Source: Paradesulfitobacterium ferrireducens
GTDB taxonomy: Bacteria; Bacillota; Desulfitobacteriia; Desulfitobacteriales; Desulfitobacteriaceae
Assembly: GCF_017310645.1 (NCBI RefSeq)
Contig: NZ_JAFLRH010000019.1
Coordinates: 62,001-126,000 of the forward strand
Length of the DNA stretch: 64,000 nt
Direction of reading: 5' to 3'
Of this stretch, positions 1 through 6,986 are shown one piece after another. The notes under the pieces are model-generated. The model did not search any database and was not told the DNA's origin. It saw only the letters and a program-made list of their open reading frames with translations. Position 1 is the stretch's first letter. Every line of letters begins with the position of its first letter. Position numbers and translations under genes: made by a program.

Positions 1-2
1 GG

Positions 3-455
3 CAGCCTGATGATTTCTCCATCATGAACCAGGCCGAGGTTCTGCAGACAATGCAGGGGGTGACCCAGACCATGACCATGCTCTTAGGCGGGATTGCGGC
101 CATTTCCCTGCTGGTTGGCGGAATCGGGATTATGAACATTATGCTGGTGTCGGTAACCGAACGCACGCGGGAAATAGGAATCCGCAAAGCTATCGGGGCC
201 AAAGGCCGTGATATTCTGATGCAGTTTCTGATTGAAGCAGTCATTTTAAGCGTACTGGGAGGTGGAATAGGGATCATATTTGGCTGGAGCGGCTCCAAGT
301 TGATCGGAAGGATGCTAAATATGACGGCAAGTATCTCCGTATTTTCAGTGCTGATGGCCTTTGCCTTTTCGGCAGGAATTGGGATCGTGTTCGGGGTGTT
401 TCCGGCCAGGAAAGCCGCCGGCATGGATCCGATCGATGCCTTGCGGTATGAGTAA
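3..455 (+). CDS. MacB/FtsX-type ABC transporter permease, C-terminal part (5' end outside window)
   Basis: The reading frame is open from the window edge and ends at TAA 453-455, so only about the last 150 residues are present. It shows the end of the periplasmic domain (DDFSIMNQAEVLQTMQ), a membrane segment rich in Gly/Ile, the cytoplasmic signature VTERTREIGIRKAIGA, and two further hydrophobic segments. This is the C-terminal FtsX module of MacB-like permeases, which transmit ATP-driven movement to an extracytoplasmic domain, usually for export of peptides, drugs or lipoproteins. The partner ATPase and membrane-fusion subunit would lie upstream, outside the window. The next gene starts only 20 bases downstream and may be co-transcribed. 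Family is confident; substrate is unknown. Confidence 0.9.
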   Translation, partial: QPDDFSIMNQAEVLQTMQGVTQTMTMLLGGIAAISLLVGGIGIMNIMLVSVTERTREIGIRKAIGAKGRDILMQFLIEAVILSVLGGGIGIIFGWSGSKLIGRMLNMTASISVFSVLMAFAFSAGIGIVFGVFPARKAAGMDPIDALRYE

Positions 456-474
456 GAAAGAGAGGAGATTCCCT

Positions 475-2070
475 GTGAATTATAAGAAAAAAAGACTAGT
501 AACTGTGTTCATTTCTGCAATAATTTTTGGGTTGCTGCTAAGTCCTCAATTGGCCTTGGCAGCAACTGATCCGGTTCCCATACTAAATTACCTTGTCTTT
601 CAATCTGATTCCGACCGGACATTGATCGTAGGGGATGCAAATAACACCATTCATCTTATTTTATACGATGACAGTAATAACCTTTTTTCTGGAAGTGTCA
701 CCGCCTATATTTCAGATACGGACGGCAAGATAACCTATTATTCAATCAGCGGTTCGAGCGGCAATTACACCATTTCCAATGTGATCTTAGATGAGATCGG
801 AGATTACAGCCTGGTCATTTCGGACAGGAACGGCGGGTATGCCAGCGGGACGATTACGGTAGTTAACGCAGTGGCCTCTGCGACCGGCTCTCTGATTCAA
901 AACTCTAAGCAAACGGTCACGGTCAAGCTGACTGATCCCGATGGGAATCCACTTGGGCGCAAGCCGGTGACGGTTGACGGAACAGAAGTGGGAGCCAATT
1001 CCGCCCAATATAATACATCGTACGATGGCACGTTTAGTTTTGCGATGACCCCCACGAAAATGGGGAATGTGAACATACTATACGGTGGGCATGTGGTGTT
1101 AAGTTTATCTGTGGAACCTGCCTATAAGAGCGGCGGCCGCATTGTCAGCAGTACCGCGGACAATGCAGGGATGTCGGCGGAGATCGCGCGTAAAGGCTGG
1201 ACCGGCGCCAATACAGTGATCCTCACCCGGGATGATCTGGTTGCAGATTCCATGGTGGCAGTGCCGCTCTCCAAGAAGTTTGATGCACCTATTCTCATGA
1301 CCCCGTCCGGATCGTTAGACTCCAGAGTAGCGGATGAGATCAGCACACTTGGTGCCCGTACGGTCTTGATGATCGGCGGGACAGGGGCTGTGAGCGAGGA
1401 TGTGGAGAAAAGCCTGACGGACCGGGGGCTTAGAGTGATTCGGATCGCCGGTCTTGATCGCGTAGAGACGTCAGTTCAGGTATCTTCCTGGGTCGGTTCC
1501 CAAGGGACGGTCTTCCTTGCCAACGCTTATGCTGAACCGGATGCCTTGGCTGCCAGCGCGTTCGCAGCCGCCAAGGGAATTTCGATTTTACTCACTGACG
1601 GAGATGTTTTGTCCCCATCGGTTCGGGATCGGCTGACTGCGATGAATGCTCGGGAAGTGGTTATTCTTGGCGGAACCGGGGTTGTCAGCCAGAATGTTGA
1701 GAATACTCTTCGTCAGTCTTACTCAGTTAAGCGGCTGGGGGGATATGACCGCTACGAAACTGAACAGCTCATTTTCCAAGAGTATTTTAATACCAAATCA
1801 CCTCAGAGTCCGCTTTATTTTACTTCCGCCTTGGTGAGTGCTTCAGATGTCGGCGGCGGCAAACCGATTGCAGACGCCTTGCCGGCTGCAGCCCTGGCTG
1901 CGAAAACCGGGGGCTTTATGGTTGCGCTTCCTCCCAAGAACCTTCCTTCTCCCCTCAGTACGTTTTTGCTCTACAATAAAGGGTATATCTCTACCTCAAC
2001 GATTGTCGGAAATAGTGGGGCTATCAGCACTGACCTCGAACAACAATTAAACATCCTGCTTAGTCATTAA
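475..2070 (+). CDS. Secreted cell-wall-binding protein with CWB2 repeats
   Basis: GTG start at 475 follows GAGAGGAG and gives 531 residues; reading further upstream would overlap the permease. Residues 1-30 form a signal peptide (KKKR, hydrophobic core, LALAA cleavage region). Residues about 30-220 look like Ig/filamin-type beta modules that could be a display region. From about residue 221 to the end come three tandem cell-wall-binding type 2 modules (PF04122 family), recognisable by VVILGGTGVVSQNVENTL, VLMIGGTGAVSEDVE and the DRVETSVQ/DRYETEQ pattern. In Clostridia such trimers anchor proteins non-covalently to wall polymers. The protein is therefore expected outside the cell on the wall. 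The function of the N-terminal part is not recognisable; the adjacent permease is the only contextual hint. Confidence 0.88.
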   Translation: MNYKKKRLVTVFISAIIFGLLLSPQLALAATDPVPILNYLVFQSDSDRTLIVGDANNTIHLILYDDSNNLFSGSVTAYISDTDGKITYYSISGSSGNYTISNVILDEIGDYSLVISDRNGGYASGTITVVNAVASATGSLIQNSKQTVTVKLTDPDGNPLGRKPVTVDGTEVGANSAQYNTSYDGTFSFAMTPTKMGNVNILYGGHVVLSLSVEPAYKSGGRIVSSTADNAGMSAEIARKGWTGANTVILTRDDLVADSMVAVPLSKKFDAPILMTPSGSLDSRVADEISTLGARTVLMIGGTGAVSEDVEKSLTDRGLRVIRIAGLDRVETSVQVSSWVGSQGTVFLANAYAEPDALAASAFAAAKGISILLTDGDVLSPSVRDRLTAMNAREVVILGGTGVVSQNVENTLRQSYSVKRLGGYDRYETEQLIFQEYFNTKSPQSPLYFTSALVSASDVGGGKPIADALPAAALAAKTGGFMVALPPKNLPSPLSTFLLYNKGYISTSTIVGNSGAISTDLEQQLNILLSH

Positions 2071-2092
2071 GATATTGTTGAGTTTTTCCCCC

Positions 2093-2120
2093 TTGCATCT
2101 CTCGTATTGAATGATATAAT
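2093..2120 (+). promoter_or_regulatory. Predicted sigma-A promoter of the SBF transporter gene
   Basis: TTGCAT at 2093-2098 and TATAAT at 2115-2120 are 16 bases apart, 74 bases before the ATG at 2194. The -10 box matches the consensus exactly and the -35 box is fair. The palindrome at 2131-2158 would cover the start of the transcript. Confidence 0.55.
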
Positions 2121-2130
2121 TTGGGCATAG

Positions 2131-2158
2131 ATATACCCATACTAGGTAAGGGGTATAT
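2131..2158. promoter_or_regulatory. Palindromic operator candidate (ATATACCC-N12-GGGTATAT)
   Basis: A perfect 8-base inverted repeat (2131-2138 and 2151-2158) with a 12-base spacer lies 11 bases after the predicted -10 box. The TACCC/GGGTA half-sites resemble those described for CsoR/RcnR-type metal sensors, but no such regulator is encoded nearby, so the assignment is only a suggestion. Its position fits repression of the downstream transporter. Confidence 0.45.
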
Positions 2159-2193
2159 AGAATAAAGGAAAATGACAAAGGGGGAAAGCCAAA

Positions 2194-3180
2194 ATGCCCA
2201 TACTAAAGTTCGTGAGCAAAAACCTGACTAAACTAATATTCACAGTCATGATCTTGGGAGTAGCCAACAGTTACTTCCTGGGAGGGATTCCTTTTAACAT
2301 TGTAATTTGCGCCTCGGCTTCATTTTTAATGATTTACCCGATGTTTATCAACTTAAAGATTGGGGATGTGGTCGAAATCAAGAATTACAAAAAGCCGGTT
2401 ATTACAAGTCTTATAATTAATTTTATCCTATCCCCGGTTTATGCCTATCTATTAGGCAAGATTTTTCTGGCTAATGAACCATACATGGCTCTAGGACTAA
2501 TCCTCATTTCTCTGATCCCTACCAGCGGGATGACGGCTACCTGGACAGAACTAGCCAAAGGAAACCTGAAAGTTGCCTTGTCCATTATCGCCACCAGTTT
2601 AATCGTGATCATTGTCGCTTTGCCGTTTATGCTTCCGATTCTGGCCGGGGGGCTACTCAGCGCCGGGCCGCTCTTTATCCTCATGAGAGTGCTCTTTGTG
2701 ATCGCGATTCCTCTGGTATTGGGAGATATCACCAGGCGCGCTATCATCAAGCGCAAGGGTCAGCCGTATTACAAAGGCCTTAAACCTATGTTTTCGGGGC
2801 TTAGCTCGACCGGACTTCTGTTCGTTCTTTTCTTGATTATGTCTTTAGACACAAATAAAATGCTCGTATCCAATCCGTTGCTTGTGGTTAAAGGGATCAT
2901 TCCTTTGCTTTTCTACTACGTTCTGATGTTTGGCACAAGTACTTTGCTTAGCAGAGGAATGGATTACCCGGTCGGAATTGCCGTTGTTTACGGAACGTCT
3001 GTCCGTTATCTTGCCCTGGCTTTAGGGATTGCGGTACCACTCTTGGGCAGCGGTCAGGAAGGGAGCATGGTAGTGTTCCTGGTAGCCCTTGCCTTCTTCG
3101 TTCAAGTTCCGTTTTCTTCTCTTTATTCGAAATTTATTGTGGCCCGCCGCGACCAGGTGGTCAGTCCGAAGACAGTTTAG
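2194..3180 (+). CDS. SBF-family (bile acid:sodium symporter / ACR3-like) transporter
   Basis: 328 residues starting at ATG after AAAGGGGGAAAG. The sequence is almost entirely membrane segments, about nine to ten, with short polar loops, as in the BART superfamily (SBF/BASS and the arsenite exporter ACR3). The segment LISLIPTSGMTATWTELAKG corresponds to the crossover helix region with conserved Pro/Ser/Gly/Thr-Glu residues. An ACR3 role would need the conserved cysteine of that family, and no cysteine is visible in the equivalent helix, so a sodium-coupled organic anion or unknown solute role is as likely. It appears monocistronic with its own promoter and palindromic operator, pointing to ligand- or metal-dependent expression. 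Confidence 0.75.
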   Translation: MPILKFVSKNLTKLIFTVMILGVANSYFLGGIPFNIVICASASFLMIYPMFINLKIGDVVEIKNYKKPVITSLIINFILSPVYAYLLGKIFLANEPYMALGLILISLIPTSGMTATWTELAKGNLKVALSIIATSLIVIIVALPFMLPILAGGLLSAGPLFILMRVLFVIAIPLVLGDITRRAIIKRKGQPYYKGLKPMFSGLSSTGLLFVLFLIMSLDTNKMLVSNPLLVVKGIIPLLFYYVLMFGTSTLLSRGMDYPVGIAVVYGTSVRYLALALGIAVPLLGSGQEGSMVVFLVALAFFVQVPFSSLYSKFIVARRDQVVSPKTV

Positions 3181-3282
3181 AGAGGTAATAAGGAATGGAT
3201 ATGGAATTGCGAAGGAGTGTTTGATTGTTTATAATACCTATTAGCTTAAACTTTGAGGTTTTATTAAGTAGGAGCGAATGGC

Positions 3283-3729
3283 GTGACAATTCCGCGGAAA
3301 GATTTCTTAATTGTCAGTAAGGACATTTTGCCCGAGGCTATTCTGAAAACCGCCCGGGCTAAAGAACTTCTGGCCAAAGGAGATGTAGCCACAGTTAATG
3401 ATGCGGTGGAAAGTGTGGGACTGAGCCGCAGCGCTTACTACAAATATAAAGATGGGGTTTTTCCGTTTTACGAAGCCAGCCGGGAAAAAATCGTCACAAT
3501 CTCTCTGATCCTTGAGAACAGGGCTGGAATTTTGTCTTATGTCCTTAATTTCATTGCCTCTATCAAGGGAAACATCCTGACGATTAATCAGGGAATCCCC
3601 CTGCAAGGGATTGCCTATGTTTCCATTTCAATTGAAACTGCGGGTATGGCTGACACCCCGGAAAACCTTTTATCAGGGCTTAGCGCCCTTGATGGCGTGC
3701 GCAAAATTGAAGTAGTGGGGCAAAGTTAG
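3283..3729 (+). CDS. ACT-domain protein (UPF0735 / PheB-like)
   Basis: 148 residues from GTG 3283, preceded by TAGGAGCGA. The N-terminal half carries a helix-turn-helix-like segment (NDAVESVGLSRSAYYKYKDG) and the C-terminal half an ACT ligand-binding fold (SLILENRAGILSYVLNFIAS...). This two-part architecture is that of the UPF0735/PheB group of Firmicutes, often near aromatic amino acid or homoserine genes; ACT domains generally bind amino acids. It may be a small amino-acid-responsive regulator, but no target is evident here: its neighbours are a transporter and a tRNA gene. Confidence 0.85.
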   Translation: MTIPRKDFLIVSKDILPEAILKTARAKELLAKGDVATVNDAVESVGLSRSAYYKYKDGVFPFYEASREKIVTISLILENRAGILSYVLNFIASIKGNILTINQGIPLQGIAYVSISIETAGMADTPENLLSGLSALDGVRKIEVVGQS

Positions 3730-3801
3730 AAAGGGTAAATCTGTAGCTCAAAAACTTAATTAGAATTCTTAAACGCTAAAATTTTTAATAAAATTTTTTA
3801 C

Positions 3802-3830
3802 TTGCAATTCGCTGATGATTGTGGTATTTT
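3802..3830 (+). promoter_or_regulatory. Predicted promoter for tRNA-Pro
   Basis: TTGCAA (3802-3807) and TATTTT (3825-3830) with a 17-base spacer end 33 bases before the mature tRNA. The -10 element is weak but position and spacing are right; the surroundings are A/T-rich. Confidence 0.4.
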
Positions 3831-3863
3831 ATATAAGTCCTTCTCATCCATACTAACAAATGT

Positions 3864-3940
3864 CGGGGCGTAGCTCAGCTTGGTAGAGCGCTACCTTGGG
3901 GTGGTAGAGGCCGCACGTTCAAGTCGTGTCGCTCCGACCA
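3864..3940 (+). tRNA. tRNA-Pro (anticodon GGG), CCA encoded
   Basis: 77 bases fold as a cloverleaf. The acceptor arm CGGGGCG pairs with CGCTCCG (one G-U). The D arm is GCTC...GAGC. The anticodon stem CTACC/GGTAG closes the loop TTGGGGT, giving anticodon GGG. The T arm GCACG/CGTGT surrounds TTCAAGT. The 3' ACCA is encoded. It reads CCC/CCU proline codons. A transcription terminator follows immediately. Confidence 0.93.
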
Positions 3941-3956
3941 AATTAAAGAAATGTTA

Positions 3957-3995
3957 AAACCCGCAAACCTGCATTAGGCAGGGTATTGCGGGTTT
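3957..3995 (+). terminator. Hairpin terminator after tRNA-Pro
   Basis: A perfect 10-base stem, AAACCCGCAA (3957-3966) with TTGCGGGTTT (3986-3995), encloses a second CCTGC/GCAGG stem. The descending strand ends in TTT but no long T tract follows, so it is a moderate terminator or processing hairpin. Confidence 0.6.
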
Positions 3996-4018
3996 GATAC
4001 TATTCGGGGGGAGAAATC

Positions 4019-4437
4019 ATGGATATACTTAAATTAGTTGTGATCTTAGCACTGATTGTCGGTGTTATGAAATTGAAGCAACCGTTCCTTTTATAGCATT
4101 ACCTTTCTGCAAAGGATGCTCGAGCATAGGGACCACCTCACCCTTGCTGAAAATCATTGAGCGGCTTGTTTAACAGCAGGCGCGTCAATGCCATGGTCGC
4201 GCCCTTTGTGATCGGGCTCTTGCCTTCGGCCGGGGCTGTCTTGATTGCTGCTCCGATTGTGAACAATGCCGGGGGTCATTTTTGCCGGTGTATTCTTCGA
4301 TACTGCTGGCTTTAAGCCTGACGAAGGTTGACATGACGGCATTTGTCTCAGGGATGCTGCCACTTGTAATTCTCTTATTTTTACTGGGGTATTTTTTCTA
4401 TGTTCGGAAGATTCCTAAAGAATTTTGCCTTGAGTTT
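4019..4437 (+). pseudogene. Decayed multi-pass membrane protein gene (possibly DUF401 family)
   Basis: A good ribosome site (GGGGGGAG) precedes ATG 4019, but the frame MDILKLVVILALIVGVMKL stops after 25 codons. Further pieces of one membrane protein appear in other frames: MVAPFVIGLLPSAGAVLIAA near 4192-4260 and ILLFLLGYFFYVRKIPKE near 4365-4425. The order and the closing basic motif resemble the DUF401/TIGR00529 integral membrane family, though this is recalled by pattern only. Internal deletions and frameshifts are evident, so no functional product is expected. The rest of the gap to 4615 shows no coding signal. Confidence 0.6.
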
Positions 4438-4615
4438 ACCCCTGGCTTTTGCCGCCAGGTTTCCCCGACTCACATCTGTTTAGCGATTGTCACGGAGGAG
4501 TTTAAAATCTTGATGTTTGATTTGGTGAAAGCACGCTGCCTATACTGAAGATAGGTTTTTCTATATTTTAGTTGATTTTGAGTGAAAATTCAGCCCTCTC
4601 ACGAGATTATTACCG

Positions 4616-4654
4616 GACACCGGTTAAGTTTTTCAAGCTTCACCGGTGTCTTTT
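4616..4654 (+). terminator. Rho-independent terminator before the formate dehydrogenase operon
   Basis: GACACCGGT (4616-4624) pairs perfectly with ACCGGTGTC (4642-4650) and is followed by TTTT. It isolates the fdh operon from the decayed gene upstream. Confidence 0.8.
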
Positions 4655-4729
4655 GTTATTAAAAACTGAATATGATGCCCAATGTTGGATAAATTAACTA
4701 AATGATAACGCAATCAGGAGTTGAAGGAA

Positions 4730-5194
4730 TTGGACGACATCTCGAAGTTACTCGATAAGTACCGTGGCACTGATGGAGGCCTGATTCCGCTGCTGCAGGA
4801 AGCCCAGGACCAGAAAGGCTATCTTTCTCGGGAAATGTTGGAACAAATTGCCGAAGGCCTGAAATTGTCCCTGGCTAAAGTGGTTGGAGTAGCAACCTTT
4901 TATTCCCAGTTCCACTTAAATCCCCGGGGCAAAAATATTATCCGCGTCTGCTCGGGTACAGCCTGCCATGTCCGGGGCGGAGCCTCAATTATGGCCAAGC
5001 TGGAAGAGGAATTAGGGATAAAAACCGGAGAGACCACACAGGATCTGGAGTTTACTTTGGAGTCCGTAGCCTGCATCGGCGCATGCGGCCTGGCCCCTGT
5101 CATGTCAGTGAATGATGAGATCCATGGGAAATTAACCCCGGAAATGATTCCCGAAATCTTGGCCAAATACCGGAGGCAGGAGGCGGCGGTCTAG
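4730..5194 (+). CDS. NuoE-like [2Fe-2S] subunit of NAD-dependent formate dehydrogenase
   Basis: 154 residues from TTG 4730, chosen because AGGAG (4716-4720) is 9 bases upstream; TTG 4721 directly abuts that site. The fold is the thioredoxin-like [2Fe-2S] ferredoxin of the 24 kDa complex I subunit: a helical N-terminus (LLQEAQDQKGYLSREMLEQ) and the four-cysteine pattern CSGTACHVRGG ... CIGACGLAPVM. Together with the NuoF-like subunit it forms the diaphorase module that passes electrons between NAD(H) and the catalytic subunit. The stop codon overlaps the next start by one base (TAGTG), indicating translational coupling. Confidence 0.92.
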   Translation: MDDISKLLDKYRGTDGGLIPLLQEAQDQKGYLSREMLEQIAEGLKLSLAKVVGVATFYSQFHLNPRGKNIIRVCSGTACHVRGGASIMAKLEEELGIKTGETTQDLEFTLESVACIGACGLAPVMSVNDEIHGKLTPEMIPEILAKYRRQEAAV

Positions 5195-6972
5195 TGAAAG
5201 GAATTCTCGTGTGTGGCGGTACCGGGTGCATCTCCAACAATTCACGGCTGGTGCACGATGCCATTGAAAAGGAACTTTCCCAACAAGGCTTGGAGGCAGA
5301 ATTTGAGCTCAAATACACCGGCTGCCACGGCTTTTGTGAAATGGGGCCGCTTGTCTTAATTACGCCGGAGGAAGAATTTTACTGCAGGGTCAAGCCTGAG
5401 GATGTGCCAAACCTCATAGACAGTCTCAAGCAGGGAAAAGTCTATGAAGAATTGCTGTATGTCGATCCGACAACTAAGGAAAAAATAAAGACCCGTCATG
5501 ACGTCCCTTTTTATCAGAAACAACAACGTCTGGTGCTCAAGAACTGCGGGATTATCGATCCGGAAAACATTGATGACTACATCAATTCGGGGGGATACAA
5601 GTCCCTGCACAAGGTGCTCACTACCATGCAGCCTGAAGAGGTGATTCAAGAAATAAAGGCATCCGGACTCAGAGGAAGAGGCGGGGGAGGTTTCCCCACA
5701 GGGATCAAATGGGAATTTGCCCGCAAATCCACCGCTGATAAAAAATACATCATTTGCAATGCCGATGAAGGTGATCCCGGTGCCTTTATGGATAGAAGTA
5801 TTTCCGAGGGTGATCCCCATGCCGTGCTGGAAGGAATGTTGATCGGGGGGTATGCGATCGGGGCCTGGGAGGGTTATATCTACATCCGGGCGGAATATCC
5901 CTTGGCTGTCAAACGCTTGTCCATCGCCATCGAACAGGCTGAGGCCAAGGGTTACCTTGGACAGAACATACTAGGCAGTGATTTTAGCTTTTCCATCAAG
6001 ATTAAACAAGGTGCGGGGGCATTTGTGTGCGGGGAAGAAACAGCCCTCATGGAATCGATTCAGGGCAACCGCGGTATGCCCAGGCCCAGGCCCCCTTACC
6101 CAGCCGTAAAGGGGCTGTGGGACCGCCCCACCAACATTAACAATGTGGAAACCTTCGCCAATGTTCCGGTGATTATCGGCATGGGAAGTGAACAGTACAG
6201 CCAGATTGGCACGGAAAAGAGCAAAGGCACCAAAATCTTTGCCCTCACCGGCAAGCTTAACAATACCGGACTGGCCGAAGTGCCTATGGGGATAACCCTC
6301 AGGGAAATTGTCTTTGATATCGGGGGCGGAATCAGCGGCGGCAAGAAGTTTAAGGCTGTCCAGATCGGTGGCCCGTCAGGGGGATGTTTAACCGAGGAGC
6401 ATTTAGATCTCCCCATCGATTATGATTCTCTGCTGGAGGCCGGAGCCATGATGGGGTCCGGCGGCCTGGTGGTGATGGACGAATCTACCTGCATGGTCGA
6501 ACTGGCCCGCTTCTTTCTCTCTTTCACGCGGCATGAATCCTGCGGTAAGTGTACTCCCTGCCGGGAAGGCAATACCAGGCTCTTGGAAATTCTCCAGCGC
6601 ATTGTCGACGGCAAAGGGGAGAAAGAAGACCTGGAGCGCCTCCAGAGCTTAGGGGAAAACATTATTATGTCCTCTATTTGCGGTCTGGGCCAGACTGCAC
6701 CTAACCCGATCTTAAGCACCCTTAAATTTTTCCGGCACGAGTATGAGCTCCATGTGGAGAAGAAAATCTGCCCGGCTGGGGTGTGCAAGGGCATGATCAG
6801 TTATAAGATCATCGAAGAAAAATGCAAGGCTTGCGGGATTTGTAAGAAAAACTGCCCGGTTGAAGCCATTGCCGGGGAAAAGAAACAGCCGCACAAAATT
6901 GATCCCGCCAAGTGCGCTCAATGCGGCGTTTGTATGGAGAAATGTCCCTTTGAAGCCATAATCAGGGGTTAG
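5194..6972 (+). CDS. NuoF-like NADH/FMN-binding subunit with extra ferredoxin domains
   Basis: 592 residues from GTG 5194. Domains in order: an N-terminal thioredoxin-like [2Fe-2S] module (CGGTGC ... CHGFCEMGP, residues 1-90); the NADH and FMN binding core (GLRGRGGGGFPTGIKWEFA, residues about 150-390); an SLBB segment; the N3-type [4Fe-4S] site SCGKCTPCREG (about 448-458) with its distal cysteine in SSICGLGQ; and a C-terminal 2x[4Fe-4S] ferredoxin (CKACGICKKNCPVEAI and CAQCGVCMEKCPFEAI, about 545-590). This is the layout of NuoF/HydB/FdhB-type subunits of soluble NAD-dependent hydrogenases and formate dehydrogenases, some of which bifurcate electrons between NAD and ferredoxin. The next gene begins 14 bases downstream. 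Confidence 0.94.
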   Translation: MKGILVCGGTGCISNNSRLVHDAIEKELSQQGLEAEFELKYTGCHGFCEMGPLVLITPEEEFYCRVKPEDVPNLIDSLKQGKVYEELLYVDPTTKEKIKTRHDVPFYQKQQRLVLKNCGIIDPENIDDYINSGGYKSLHKVLTTMQPEEVIQEIKASGLRGRGGGGFPTGIKWEFARKSTADKKYIICNADEGDPGAFMDRSISEGDPHAVLEGMLIGGYAIGAWEGYIYIRAEYPLAVKRLSIAIEQAEAKGYLGQNILGSDFSFSIKIKQGAGAFVCGEETALMESIQGNRGMPRPRPPYPAVKGLWDRPTNINNVETFANVPVIIGMGSEQYSQIGTEKSKGTKIFALTGKLNNTGLAEVPMGITLREIVFDIGGGISGGKKFKAVQIGGPSGGCLTEEHLDLPIDYDSLLEAGAMMGSGGLVVMDESTCMVELARFFLSFTRHESCGKCTPCREGNTRLLEILQRIVDGKGEKEDLERLQSLGENIIMSSICGLGQTAPNPILSTLKFFRHEYELHVEKKICPAGVCKGMISYKIIEEKCKACGICKKNCPVEAIAGEKKQPHKIDPAKCAQCGVCMEKCPFEAIIRG

Positions 6973-6986
6973 GAGCGTGATCTTTC

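Noticed and set aside
2194-3180. Calling the SBF-type transporter an arsenite exporter (ACR3)
   Set aside because: No conserved cysteine in the expected helix and no ars genes nearby; left at superfamily level.
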